Source: Thalassobaculum_A sp040219615
GTDB lineage: Bacteria > Pseudomonadota > Alphaproteobacteria > Thalassobaculales > Thalassobaculaceae
Assembly (NCBI RefSeq): GCF_040219615.1
Contig: NZ_JAVJSE010000013.1
Span: 1 to 64,000, forward strand
DNA length: 64,000 nucleotides
Direction of reading: 5' to 3'
A program made the position numbers and the translations under genes. A model generated the notes under the pieces. It ran no database searches. It was not told where the DNA came from and worked only from the letters and a program-made list of their open reading frames with translations. Numbering within the stretch: position 1 is the first letter of the stretch; each line of letters opens with the position of its first letter. This document shows positions 26,713-35,341 of this stretch, piece after piece.

Positions 26713-27980
26713 CGCCCGGTCTCCCCGGGCAGCAGCGGGTCGAGCGCCTCCAGGATGCGGTCCAGCCCGGCCCGGCCGTCGGCCGCCACCCGGCGCGCCG
26801 CCGCCGCCATGCCCGATGCCGTCGCCGGGTCGGCCAGCAGTTCGGCGACCGCCGCGGCGAGGGTCCCGGCATCGGCTACCGGGCGCGCCGCGCCGGCGGC
26901 GATCAGGGCGTCGGCGGCGTCGCGGTTGTTCGGCATCAGCGGGCCCAACAGCAGGGCGGTCCCGGCATGGGCCGGCTCGATCGGGTTGTGGCCGCCGACC
27001 GGCACCAGCGAGCCGGCCAGGAAGGTGACCGGCAGGGTGGCGTACAGCGCGCCCATCTCGCCCAGGGTGTCGGCCAGGTAGATCGCGGTGCCCGGTTCCG
27101 GCAGCGCGCCCAGCGAGCGGCGGGCCACCGCCAGGCCGCGGGCGACCGCCAGCTCGGCGATCGCCGCACCCCGGTCGGGGTGACGCGGGGCGATCACCGT
27201 CAGTAGGTCCGGCGTCGCCGCCGCCAACCGGGCGTGGGCGTCGAGCACGACCGCGTCCTCGCCGGGATGGGTGTTGGCCGCCAGCCAGGCAGGCCGGCCG
27301 GCGATCGCTTCCGTCAGGCTTCGGACGGCGTCGGCGTCGACCGGCGGCGGCGCCCCGGCGGCCTTCAGGTTGCCGACGAACCGCACGTCCGTGCAGCCGA
27401 GCTGCCGGAACCGCCCGGCCTGGGCCTCGCTGGAGGCCAGTACCCGCTCGAACGGCGCGAACAGCGGCCGCGCCAGCCAGCCGGCCCGGCGCCAGCGCCG
27501 GAACGCGCCTTCCGACATGCGGGCGTCGACCAGCGCCAGCCGCACCCCGGCGGCCCGCGCCTCGGTCACCAGCACCGGCCACAAGTCCGACTCGACCCAG
27601 ATCCCGACGTCCGGCCGCCAATGCGCCAGGAATCGGCGCACCCAGACCGGCCGGTCGACCGGCACGAACTGGTGGATCGCCCCGTCCGGCAGCCGGCGCG
27701 CCATGGTCGCCGCCGAGGTGACGGTGCCAGTGGTGACCAGCATGGTCAGGTCGCGGCGCTCGCTTCGCAGGCGCTCGACAAGTGGCAGCAGCGCCACCGA
27801 CTCGCCGACGCTGGCGGCGTGCAGCCAGACCAGCGGGCCGGGCGGGCGCGGGCAGCCCGGTACGCCCCGGCGCTCGGCGATGCGTGCCGCATCCTCCTTG
27901 CCGCGCTCGATGCGACGGCGCAGATAGGCGTCGATCACCGGCCCCAGGGCGGTGGCGGCACCGCGGTACAGCGACAGCAT
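26709..27980 (-). CDS. waaA: 3-deoxy-D-manno-octulosonic acid (Kdo) transferase
   Basis: A 423-residue GT30 enzyme that attaches Kdo to lipid A. The N-terminal membrane anchor is followed by VWLHAASVGESVALLPL with the catalytic Glu. Further marks are TTGTVTSAATMA, DRPVWVRRFL, IWVESDLWPV, VGNLKAAG, VIAPRHPDR and FLAGSLVPVGGHNPIEPA, all family signatures. It overlaps the upstream DUF374 gene's stop by one base and is coupled downstream to lpxK, giving a compact lipid A operon. The ATG at 27980 fits the family N-terminus. Confidence 0.95.
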   Translation of the reverse strand: MLSLYRGAATALGPVIDAYLRRRIERGKEDAARIAERRGVPGCPRPPGPLVWLHAASVGESVALLPLVERLRSERRDLTMLVTTGTVTSAATMARRLPDGAIHQFVPVDRPVWVRRFLAHWRPDVGIWVESDLWPVLVTEARAAGVRLALVDARMSEGAFRRWRRAGWLARPLFAPFERVLASSEAQAGRFRQLGCTDVRFVGNLKAAGAPPPVDADAVRSLTEAIAGRPAWLAANTHPGEDAVVLDAHARLAAATPDLLTVIAPRHPDRGAAIAELAVARGLAVARRSLGALPEPGTAIYLADTLGEMGALYATLPVTFLAGSLVPVGGHNPIEPAHAGTALLLGPLMPNNRDAADALIAAGAARPVADAGTLAAAVAELLADPATASGMAAAARRVAADGRAGLDRILEALDPLLPGETGR

Positions 27981-28687
27981 CACCGGCCGCGGCTCCCCTC
28001 GGGGGCCGGCTCGATCGGCGGGTGGCCGGTCAGCCGGTCGGCCTCGGCGGCGACGGCGTTCAGCGCGGCCTCGATCGCCAGCCGGCTGGCCTCCAGCGCG
28101 GCGGCGTCGGCGTCGGCCGGCACCCGGATCGGCGGGCCCAGCACCACCACGCCGCGGCCGAACGGCCAGGCGACGACGAACCGGTCCCAGGACCGCAGCA
28201 CCTTGCGCCGCGACACGCTCCAGGCGGCCGGCAGGATCGGCACGCCGGACTGCCGGGCGGCCTCGACCAGGCCCGGGCGGCAGCGCATGCGCGGGCCGCG
28301 CGGCCCGTCCGGGGTGATCGCGACGCTCAGGCCGTCGTCGAGGGCCCGCAGCATGCCCTTCATCGCCGCCATCGGGTTGCGCCGCGACGATCCCCAGATC
28401 GGCCGGGTGATGTAGTCGCCGACCGCGATCCCGAGGATCCGGCTGTCGCCATGCTCGGACATCACCATGGCGACCGGCTTCGGGCGCGGCCAGGCGACCA
28501 GAATCAGCATCAGGCGATTGTGCCAGAACGCGCCGATGATACGCTCCTCGCTGCGCAGCAGGGCCAGCGACTCGGGATCGGCGACCCATTCCCAGCGCGT
28601 GGTCGCGCCGACGAACCGCACGATCCAGCCGGCGAGAATGCCGGCGGCGCGCAGGCCGGCCTCGCTCTTGAGCAGTCGTTTCAGCAT
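27980..28687 (-). CDS. DUF374 lysophospholipid acyltransferase-family protein
   Basis: A 235-residue member of the DUF374 family, related to LpxL/PlsC acyltransferases. Visible marks are IGAFWHNRLMLI, SEHGDSRILG (the HxxxxD-like catalytic block) and ITPDGPRGPRMRCRPG, the conserved DGPRGP signature. One hydrophobic segment is near the N-terminus. In alphaproteobacteria this gene typically precedes waaA and lpxK, as here, which points to lipid A or another envelope lipid. The acyl acceptor is not known. Confidence 0.88.
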   Translation of the reverse strand: MLKRLLKSEAGLRAAGILAGWIVRFVGATTRWEWVADPESLALLRSEERIIGAFWHNRLMLILVAWPRPKPVAMVMSEHGDSRILGIAVGDYITRPIWGSSRRNPMAAMKGMLRALDDGLSVAITPDGPRGPRMRCRPGLVEAARQSGVPILPAAWSVSRRKVLRSWDRFVVAWPFGRGVVVLGPPIRVPADADAAALEASRLAIEAALNAVAAEADRLTGHPPIEPAPEGSRGR

Positions 28688-28804
28688 GAACGCGGAATCT
28701 GGGCGGTCACCGGCAGCGGTCGGCAGGTTTCGGACGGCCGGAACCTACCACGGCGCACCCGGCATGGGTACGCGGCGAACGCGCATCGCCCGGGTGCCGG
28801 ACCG

Positions 28805-29857
28805 TCAGGCCGCCGCCGTGCGGACCGGTTCCGTCTCGAACGGCTGCAGGTTGTCCACGAAGGCCTCGGCGCAGCGCCGCCAGGTGAAGTTCAGGGCGTG
28901 CGCCCGCGCCGCCTCGCGGTCGATCTCCAGGGCCCGGCGCACCGCCGCGCCGAGGTCCTCGTCCAGCGCCCCAGCGCCGGAATCGCCGATCACGTCCAGC
29001 GGTCCCGGCACCGGGTAGGCTGCGACCGGCACACCGCTGGCCAGCGCCTCGATCAGCACCAGGCCGAAGGTGTCGGTCCGGCTCGGGAACACGAACACGT
29101 CGGCCGATGCGTAGTGCGCGGCCAGCGCCTCGCCCTGCCGGGAGCCGACGAACACCACGTCGGGATAGCGGCGCTCTAGCTCGGCGCGCTGCGGGCCGTC
29201 GCCGACCACCACCTTGGTGCCGGGATGGTCGAGCGTCAGAAAGGCGCCGATGTTCTTCTCGACCGCCACCCGGCCGACATACATCAGGATCGGGCGCGGC
29301 AGGTCGAGGATCGACGGCCGCGGGTGAAACAGCGCAACGTCGACCCCGCGGGTCCAGTCCCGGATATTGGTGAAGCCGTGCGCCTCCAACTCGCGCCGCA
29401 GCGAAGAGGTCGCCACCATCACGCCGCTGGACGGGCCGTGGAACCGCCGCATGACCGCATAGGTCCATCCCAGCGGAACCCGGGCGCGGGCCCGGACATA
29501 TTCCGGGAACTTGGTGTGGTAGGCGGTGGTGAACGGCAGGCCGCGGCTCAGACAGTAGCGGCGCGCGGCATGGCCGAGCGGGCCCTCGGTGGCGATGTGA
29601 ATGGCGCAGGGTGCGGCCGCGTCGAGCAGCCGCGCGATCTTGCGCTGCGGCAGCACCGCCAGCCGGATCTCGGGATAGGTTGGACACGGCACGGTCCGGA
29701 AGTCGCCCGGCGTGATGAACGTCACCCGGTGGCCGAGTGCGGTGAGTTCGTCGCCGGTGGCGGCGAGAGTGCGCACTACGCCGTTCACCTGCGGGTGCCA
29801 GGCGTCGGTGACGACCGCCACGTGCAGCGGTCCGCCGGGGCTTTGAGGCAGGGTCAT
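28805..29857 (-). CDS. agt: GT4 glycosyltransferase, Agt/MgtA-like diacylglycerol glycosyltransferase
   Basis: A 350-residue GT-B, family GT4 enzyme. The acceptor-side N-terminal domain has DAWHPQVNGVVRTL, TPGDFRTVPCPTYPEIRLA and TAYHTKFPEYVRAR. The donor domain has YVGRVAVEKN, VGDGPQ and the EX7E-like block FPSRTDTFGLVLIEALASGVP. The pattern fits GDP-mannose-dependent or diacylglycerol glycosyltransferases. It lies 14 bp after a PlcP-like phospholipase gene on the same strand. In phosphate-starved alphaproteobacteria PlcP makes diacylglycerol and Agt adds a sugar to it; this role is inferred from that pairing. Confidence 0.82.
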   Translation of the reverse strand: MTLPQSPGGPLHVAVVTDAWHPQVNGVVRTLAATGDELTALGHRVTFITPGDFRTVPCPTYPEIRLAVLPQRKIARLLDAAAPCAIHIATEGPLGHAARRYCLSRGLPFTTAYHTKFPEYVRARARVPLGWTYAVMRRFHGPSSGVMVATSSLRRELEAHGFTNIRDWTRGVDVALFHPRPSILDLPRPILMYVGRVAVEKNIGAFLTLDHPGTKVVVGDGPQRAELERRYPDVVFVGSRQGEALAAHYASADVFVFPSRTDTFGLVLIEALASGVPVAAYPVPGPLDVIGDSGAGALDEDLGAAVRRALEIDREAARAHALNFTWRRCAEAFVDNLQPFETEPVRTAAA

Positions 29858-29871
29858 GCCGCGCGCCGGGC

Positions 29872-30645
29872 TCAGGCCGCGAACGAGAGCTGCCGAACCT
29901 CGGTCCAGTGCAGGATCTCGAGGCCGCCGTCCATGTGCTCGACCAGAGCGGTACAGCTCTCCACCCAGTCGCCGTCGTTGCAGTACAGGATGTCGCCGAT
30001 CCGGCGCATCTCGGCCTTGTGGATGTGGCCGCAGATCACCCCGTCGACGCCGCGGCGCGCGGCCTCGGTGGCCAGAGCCGCCTCGAAACGCCCGATGAAT
30101 TCGACCGCCCGCTTGGCCTTGTGCTTGAGGTAGGCCGACAGCGACCAGTACGGATAGCCCAGCCGGCGCCGGATGTCGTTGTAGACAGTGTTGAGCGAAA
30201 GCAGGGTGTTGTATGTCCAGTCACCCAGGATCGCCAGCCACTTGGCGTAGGTGACCACGGCGTCGAACTCGTCGCCGTGGATGACCAGGAAGCGCTCGCC
30301 CCTGCGGGTGACGTGGACATGCTCCGGCCGGATCTCGATCTGGCCGAAATCGGCGTTCAGGAACTCCCGGAACATCTCGTCGTGATTTCCGGGTATGAAC
30401 ATGACCTTGGTGCCCTTGCGGGCCTTGCGCAGGAGCTTCTGGATGACGTCGTTGTGCGCCTGCCGCCATGCCCAGGATCGCCGCATCCGCCACAGGTCGA
30501 TGATGTCCCCGACCAGATACAGGTATTCGGACTCGGTGTGCTTCAGGAAGTCGAGCAGCTGTTCCGCCTGGCACCCGCGGGTGCCGAGATGGATGTCGGA
30601 GATCCAGATCGAACGGTACCGTGTCACGCCGCGCTCGGCATTCAT
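29872..30645 (-). CDS. plcP: PlcP-like metallophosphoesterase (phospholipase C-type)
   Basis: A 257-residue calcineurin-type phosphoesterase related to LpxH. Metal motifs are complete: SDIHLG (~16-21), GDIIDLW (~46-52), GNHDE (~87-91), VIHGDEFD (~119-126) and GHIHKAE near 208-214. The opening DIHLGTRGCQAEQLLDFL and the following LVGDIIDLWRM match the PlcP group, which degrades phosphatidylcholine and other phospholipids to diacylglycerol under phosphate limitation in Sinorhizobium and marine alphaproteobacteria. It leads the agt gene, and a Pho-box-like site lies 86 bp upstream. Automatic annotation might call it UDP-2,3-diacylglucosamine hydrolase. Confidence 0.83.
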   Translation of the reverse strand: MNAERGVTRYRSIWISDIHLGTRGCQAEQLLDFLKHTESEYLYLVGDIIDLWRMRRSWAWRQAHNDVIQKLLRKARKGTKVMFIPGNHDEMFREFLNADFGQIEIRPEHVHVTRRGERFLVIHGDEFDAVVTYAKWLAILGDWTYNTLLSLNTVYNDIRRRLGYPYWSLSAYLKHKAKRAVEFIGRFEAALATEAARRGVDGVICGHIHKAEMRRIGDILYCNDGDWVESCTALVEHMDGGLEILHWTEVRQLSFAA

Positions 30646-30730
30646 CGGCTCTCTCCCATCCCGTCCCGGGTCGCGCGCAAGAAGCCCACAATTGGACCCG
30701 GTGGATAGGGGACCCGCTAAATCTGGTAAA

Positions 30731-30748
30731 GTGAAATATCCATGACAA
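30731..30748 (-). promoter_or_regulatory. Pho-box-like site directed to plcP-agt
   Basis: On the minus strand two 7-base units, TTGTCAT and ATTTCAC, are separated by four bases. This matches the PhoB pattern CTGTCAT-N4-CTGTCAT/C at about 11 of 14 positions. It sits 86 bp before the plcP start in a locally AT-rich stretch. The site suggests induction by phosphate limitation. Confidence 0.45.
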
Positions 30749-30795
30749 ACACTTCGGGTTATCCTGAGAAGACGGCCAAAACGGCACTGGAGTCT

Positions 30796-30813
30796 TTGTC
30801 ATATTTTGGTAAT
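30796..30813 (+). promoter_or_regulatory. Pho-box-like site directed to the diacylglycerol kinase gene
   Basis: TTGTCAT and TGGTAAT are separated by ATTT, about 11 of 14 positions matching a PhoB box (allowing C/A and C/T choices). An AT-rich GAATAAT/TAATGAT stretch follows at -10-like distance. The transcription start would then fall near or after 30823, which argues that the next ATG at 30865 is the real start of the gene. Confidence 0.4.
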
Positions 30814-30864
30814 ACTTGAATAATGATTGATTCGCCCGACGACACCGCGAGGAACCACCCGGGA

Positions 30865-31818
30865 ATGTACAGGAGCCTGGACGACAGCGATGCGGACACC
30901 GCCGCCGGCAATCCGTCGGCGGGCCGCCGAAGGGTCCTGATCATCCACAACCCCAACGCCGGCCGGCGCCGGCGCCGACACCGTCTGGCCACGGTGATCG
31001 CCGAGCTCGAACGGGCCGGCGCCCGGGTCGAACTGAAACCGACCGCCCGGGCCGGCGATGCCATCCGCTACGCCCATGCGGCGCTGGCGAGCGCAGCGCT
31101 CGGCGAGGGCCCCGACGTGGTGGTCGCGGCCGGCGGCGATGGCACCGTCAACGAGGTGGTGAACGGGCTCGCCGGCGGCACGCTCCCGCTCGCGCTGATC
31201 CCGCTCGGCACCGCCAACGTGCTGGCGGCCGAGATCGGTCTCGATGAACGGTCCGACGCACTGGTTCGCGCGATCCTGCACGGCCTGGCCGTACCGATCC
31301 ACCTGGGTGAGGCCAATGGCCGGCGGTTCACCCTGATGGCCGGCATCGGCCTGGACGCCGATGTGGTGGCCTCGGTCAGTCAGCGGCTCAAGCGGCGGAC
31401 CGGAAAGTTCGCCTACGCAGTCGCCACCCTGCAACGCTGGCTGGCGTATCGCCGCCACCGGTTCCTCATCGAGATCGACGGCGTCCCGCACCGGGCCGCG
31501 GCCGCGGTGGTGGCCAACGGCCACTACTACGCCGGCCGGTTCGTGTGCGCCGACAAGGCCCGGCTGACCGAGCCACTGCTGCATGTCTGCCTGTTCGAGA
31601 AGCCCGGGCGGTGGCAGGCGGTATACTACATGCTGGGGCTGTTCGGCGGGTTCCTGCCGCGGCTCAAGAGCTACCGCATCGTCACCGGCCGCGAGATCGC
31701 GATCCTGGAGGACGACGCCCGGCCGGTGCAGGGCGACGGCGACGTCATCGCCCGGCTGCCGGTGCGAATCCGGGTGGCCGACGAAACCCTCCCGCTGGTG
31801 ATGCCGGCCGCCGGATAG
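30865..31818 (+). CDS. Diacylglycerol kinase/LCB5-family lipid kinase
   Basis: A 317-residue (331 from the upstream ATG at 30823) DAGK-catalytic-domain protein that phosphorylates diacylglycerol or a similar lipid. Motifs are VLIIHNPNAGRRRRR (nucleotide loop), VVAAGGDGTVNEVVNGL (the GGDGT signature), LALIPLGTANVLA and LMAGIGLDADVV. It is divergent from plcP-agt. Recycling of diacylglycerol released by PlcP would be a sensible role. I chose 30865 because the ATG at 30823 lacks a ribosome site and overlaps the likely promoter. Confidence 0.83.
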   Translation: MYRSLDDSDADTAAGNPSAGRRRVLIIHNPNAGRRRRRHRLATVIAELERAGARVELKPTARAGDAIRYAHAALASAALGEGPDVVVAAGGDGTVNEVVNGLAGGTLPLALIPLGTANVLAAEIGLDERSDALVRAILHGLAVPIHLGEANGRRFTLMAGIGLDADVVASVSQRLKRRTGKFAYAVATLQRWLAYRRHRFLIEIDGVPHRAAAAVVANGHYYAGRFVCADKARLTEPLLHVCLFEKPGRWQAVYYMLGLFGGFLPRLKSYRIVTGREIAILEDDARPVQGDGDVIARLPVRIRVADETLPLVMPAAG

Positions 31819-31909
31819 CCGTCCGCGGGCTCCGGTCGATTTCCATGGTGCACTGCACACCGAGGTCGTGGACAATGCCGGTCCGCACAACCCCGACGGG
31901 ACAGGCACC

Positions 31910-34687
31910 ATGGAACAGGCGATCCAGAGCGGCGGAACGGACGGCGGCGGAGTGGAGAAGGACGCCCCGCTGCGCTACGACATCCGCCTGCTCGGCCGGA
32001 TCCTCGGTGAGACCATCCGCGCCCAGGAAGGCGACGAGACCTTCGACACCGTCGAGCAGGTGCGCAAGACCTCGATCGGCTTCCACCGCGGCTCCGACGA
32101 GACCGCCCGCGGCGAGCTGCAGGCCATCCTGAGTAGGCTGCCGACCGACCGCGCGACTACCGTGATCCGGGCCTTCGGATATTTCTCGCACCTCGCCAAC
32201 ATCGCCGAGGACCAGCACCACATCCGCCGCACCCGCGCCCATGCCATGACCGGCGCGGCGCCGCGCCAAGGCACCCTGGCCCACGCGCTCGGCCGGGCCT
32301 ACGGCGCCGGCGTGTCGGCCAGGCGGCTGCAGGCGTTCCTCGACGGCGCCCATTGCAGTCCTGTGCTGACGGCGCACCCGACCGAGATCCGCCGCAAGAG
32401 CTCGATCGACCGCGAGATGCAGATCGCCCGCCTGCTGGACGACCGCGACCGAATCCACTTCACCCCGGCCGAGCTGACCGCCAACCGCAAGGAGCTGCGG
32501 CGCGCCGTGCTGGTGCTCTGGCAGACCAGTATCCTGCGCAGCACCCGGCTGCGGGTGCTGGACGAGGTCGCCAACGGCCTCTCGCACTACGACCACACCT
32601 TCCTGTGCGAGTTGCCGCGGCTGTACGGCGACCTGGAGGACGAACTGAGGCTGGTCGAGGGCTGGGAGGACGTGACGGTTCCGTCGTTCCTGCGGGTCGG
32701 CAGCTGGATCGGCGGCGACCGCGACGGCAATCCCTACGTCACCGCCGAGGTGCTGCGCGAGGCGTTGCGCATGCAGAGCGCGCGGGCCCTGGATTTCTAT
32801 CTCGACGAGTTGCACCGGCTGGGCGGCGAGCTGTCGCTGGACGACCGGCGGGTGGCGGTGTCGGACGGGCTGCGGGCGCTGGCCGAGCGGTCGCCCGACC
32901 ATTCCCCGCACCGTGCCACCGAGCCCTACCGCCGGGCGATCGCCGGCATGTACGCCCGGCTGGCCGAGACCGCCCGGGTGCTCGACGGGGTCGAGGCGGC
33001 CCGGCACGCCGTCGGCGCCGCCCCGGCCTATGCCGGCGCCGGGGAGCTGCGCGCCGACCTGGACACCGTCTACGAGTCCCTGACCGCCCACGGCTCGGCC
33101 AGCCTGGCGAGGGGCCGGCTGCGGCGGTTGCGGCGCGCGGTCGACGTGTTCGGCTTTCACCTGGCCTCGATCGACCAGCGCCAGAACTCCGACGTCCACG
33201 AGGCCGTGGTCGCGGAACTGCTCGAGGTCGCCGGCGCCGAGGCCGGCTACCTGCAGGCCCCGGAGGAGCGCCGCATCGCGCTCCTGCGGGCCGAGCTGAC
33301 TGGCGCCCGGCCGATGTCGGCGCCGCACCTGACCTATTCGGAGCGCACCGCCGGCGAACTGGCGACCCTGGCCGAGGCGGCGGACGGCCGCCGGCGCTAC
33401 GGGCCGCAGGCGGTGCGCCACTACATCATCTCGAAGACCGACGGGGTCTCGGACATCCTGGAGGCGGCGGTGCTGCTGAAGGAGGTCGGCCTGCTGCACC
33501 CACGCGAGGCGCGACTGGACGTCGACATCGTGCCGCTGTTCGAGACCATCGGCGACCTGCAGCGCTGCGGCGAGGTCATGGACCGGCTGTTCGCGCTGCC
33601 GGAATACCGCTGCCTGCTGCCGTCGCGCGGCGAGACCCAGGAGGTCATGCTCGGCTACTCGGACAGCAACAAGGACGGCGGCTACCTGACCTCGATCTGG
33701 GAACTGTACAAGGCCCAGACCGTGCTGATCGAGGTGTTCCGCCGGCACGGCGTGGCGATGCGGCTGTTCCATGGCCGCGGCGGCTCGGTCGGGCGCGGCG
33801 GCGGCCCCAGCTACCAAGCGATCCTGGCGCAGCCGCCGGGCGCCATCCAGGGCTCGATCCGGGTGACCGAGCAGGGCGAGGTGATCGCCGCCAAGTACGG
33901 CAACGCCGAAGTCGGGCGTCGCAACCTGGAGACCCTGGCCGCGGCCACCCTGGAGGCGACCCTGCTGACCGCCGAGGGCCGCCCGCCGCCGGACGCCCAT
34001 CTCGCCGTCATGGAGTCGCTGTCGGAGCGCGCCTTCACCGCCTATCGCGGGCTGGTCTACGAGACCGAGGGATTCGAGCGGTATTTCTGGGATTCGACGG
34101 TGATCGGCGAGATCGCCAACCTGAACATCGGCAGCCGGCCGGCGTCCCGCAAGAAGTCGACCAGTATCGAGGACCTGCGGGCTATTCCTTGGGTGTTCAG
34201 CTGGGCCCAGTGCCGGCTGATGCTGCCGGGCTGGTTCGGCTTCGGCAGCGCGGTGAAGGGGTGGCTGTCCGACAATCCGGACGGCCTGGAGACCCTGCGG
34301 GCGATGGTCCGCGACTGGCCGTTCTTCGGCACCGCCCTGTCGAACATGGACATGGTGCTGGCCAAGAGCGACATCGCCATCGCCTCGCGCTACGCCGAAC
34401 TGGTGACCGACCGCGCGCTCGGCGCCACGATCTTCGCGCGGCTGCGGGCGGAATGGCAGGACTCGATCGATGCGGTGCTGGCGATCACCGGCCAGGCGAC
34501 GCTGCTGGAGGGCAACCCGCTGCTGGCGCGTTCGATCCGCAACCGCTTCCCCTATATCGACCCGCTGCACCATGTGCAGGTCGAACTGCTGCATCGCCAC
34601 CGCGCCGGCGACCCGGACCCGGCGGTGGTCGAGGGCATCCACCTCAGCATCAACGGCATCGCCGCCGGCCTGCGCAACAGCGGGTGA
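31910..34687 (+). CDS. ppc: Phosphoenolpyruvate carboxylase
   Basis: A 925-residue enzyme carboxylating PEP to oxaloacetate to refill the TCA cycle. The catalytic His region VLTAHPTEIRRKS, GSWIGGDRDGNPYVT, FGFHLASIDQRQNS, GYSDSNKDGGYLTS, FHGRGGSVGRGGGPSY and the C-terminal NRFPYIDPLHHVQVELL are all present, so the protein looks intact. The ATG at 31910 follows AGG at useful spacing; a GTG at 31868 would add 14 residues. It runs rightward from the lipid kinase gene and meets a convergent YHS-domain gene 7 bp after its stop. Confidence 0.96.
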   Translation: MEQAIQSGGTDGGGVEKDAPLRYDIRLLGRILGETIRAQEGDETFDTVEQVRKTSIGFHRGSDETARGELQAILSRLPTDRATTVIRAFGYFSHLANIAEDQHHIRRTRAHAMTGAAPRQGTLAHALGRAYGAGVSARRLQAFLDGAHCSPVLTAHPTEIRRKSSIDREMQIARLLDDRDRIHFTPAELTANRKELRRAVLVLWQTSILRSTRLRVLDEVANGLSHYDHTFLCELPRLYGDLEDELRLVEGWEDVTVPSFLRVGSWIGGDRDGNPYVTAEVLREALRMQSARALDFYLDELHRLGGELSLDDRRVAVSDGLRALAERSPDHSPHRATEPYRRAIAGMYARLAETARVLDGVEAARHAVGAAPAYAGAGELRADLDTVYESLTAHGSASLARGRLRRLRRAVDVFGFHLASIDQRQNSDVHEAVVAELLEVAGAEAGYLQAPEERRIALLRAELTGARPMSAPHLTYSERTAGELATLAEAADGRRRYGPQAVRHYIISKTDGVSDILEAAVLLKEVGLLHPREARLDVDIVPLFETIGDLQRCGEVMDRLFALPEYRCLLPSRGETQEVMLGYSDSNKDGGYLTSIWELYKAQTVLIEVFRRHGVAMRLFHGRGGSVGRGGGPSYQAILAQPPGAIQGSIRVTEQGEVIAAKYGNAEVGRRNLETLAAATLEATLLTAEGRPPPDAHLAVMESLSERAFTAYRGLVYETEGFERYFWDSTVIGEIANLNIGSRPASRKKSTSIEDLRAIPWVFSWAQCRLMLPGWFGFGSAVKGWLSDNPDGLETLRAMVRDWPFFGTALSNMDMVLAKSDIAIASRYAELVTDRALGATIFARLRAEWQDSIDAVLAITGQATLLEGNPLLARSIRNRFPYIDPLHHVQVELLHRHRAGDPDPAVVEGIHLSINGIAAGLRNSG

Positions 34688-34694
34688 CGGCGGG

Positions 34695-35198
34695 TCACGA
34701 TCCGGCGGACCGCACGCGCTGACGCCAAGTGTCGTCGGCCTCGGCGATGTAGCCCTCGGGGTTGCGCTGCCAGAGCGCGCGCACCCGGTCGTTGCGGTGC
34801 AGGTAGAGGCGGCCGTCGATCACGTCGAACACCCGCGGATCGACATCGTAGGCCTTGCCGATCGCGGTGCCGTAGGCCCCGAAGCCGCCGTATTGCGGCG
34901 CATAGCGGGCCGGGTCGGCGACGAACAGGGCGCGGTTGCGCGCCGAGCTGAAACGCCATTCGGCACCGCGCCAGCTGGTGGCGAACTCGGCCGAGCCGGG
35001 AACCGCCTCGTGGTCGATCACATAGGCGACCGGGTCGTAGCCGTGGATCGCGATGCCGTCGGAGGCGTTCACGGCCAGGCCGGTCTCCATGTCGGTCACC
35101 GCCGGCGGCACCGCCGGTTCCTGCTTCGAGAGGGCGACGCCGCTGCCGAGAACCAGGGCAAGCAGGACCACGCGAGCCAGAGAGGTACAGGACGGCAT
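34695..35198 (-). CDS. Exported YHS-domain protein
   Basis: A 167-residue protein with an N-terminal hydrophobic export signal (MPSCTSLARVVLLALVLGSGVAL) and a YHS-like domain (about 50-150): IAIHGYDPVAYV, then EFATSWRGAEWRFSSARNRALF and YAPQYGGFGAYG. The family is found in periplasmic proteins linked to metal or redox handling, and its biochemical role is not settled. The ATG at 35198 is preceded by GGAG at 6 bases; a longer frame from 35231 lacks this. The 142-bp gap to pmbA shows nothing clear. Confidence 0.82.
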   Translation of the reverse strand: MPSCTSLARVVLLALVLGSGVALSKQEPAVPPAVTDMETGLAVNASDGIAIHGYDPVAYVIDHEAVPGSAEFATSWRGAEWRFSSARNRALFVADPARYAPQYGGFGAYGTAIGKAYDVDPRVFDVIDGRLYLHRNDRVRALWQRNPEGYIAEADDTWRQRVRSAGS

Positions 35199-35341
35199 AT
35201 CGAACTCCAGACACCTTCCCCGATCCCGCAAGCCGCGAGATGGGGAGGGCGATGGGAAACTTCCAGGGAACGCCCGCTCACGAGCCCGCGAGCGGTCGAC
35301 TGCCTATGGGATGGCGGGCAGGCCGCCGGGGGAGGCCTGAC

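Noticed and set aside
29872..30645. Naming as LpxH (UDP-2,3-diacylglucosamine hydrolase)
   Set aside because: The fold is shared, but the opening motif, the pairing with a GT4 gene and the Pho-like promoter fit PlcP better, although lpxK and waaA are near.
31843..31913. Inverted repeat CCATGGTGC...GCACCATGG spanning the ppc start codon
   Set aside because: Nine-base arms 53 bp apart could hide the start in RNA, but such arms arise easily by chance and nothing else supports control here.
31745..34642. Very long open frame (about 965 codons) antisense to ppc
   Set aside because: It is the shadow of GC-rich codon bias. Its composition (His, Gln, Arg, Val rich) matches no family, while the plus strand encodes a complete PEP carboxylase.
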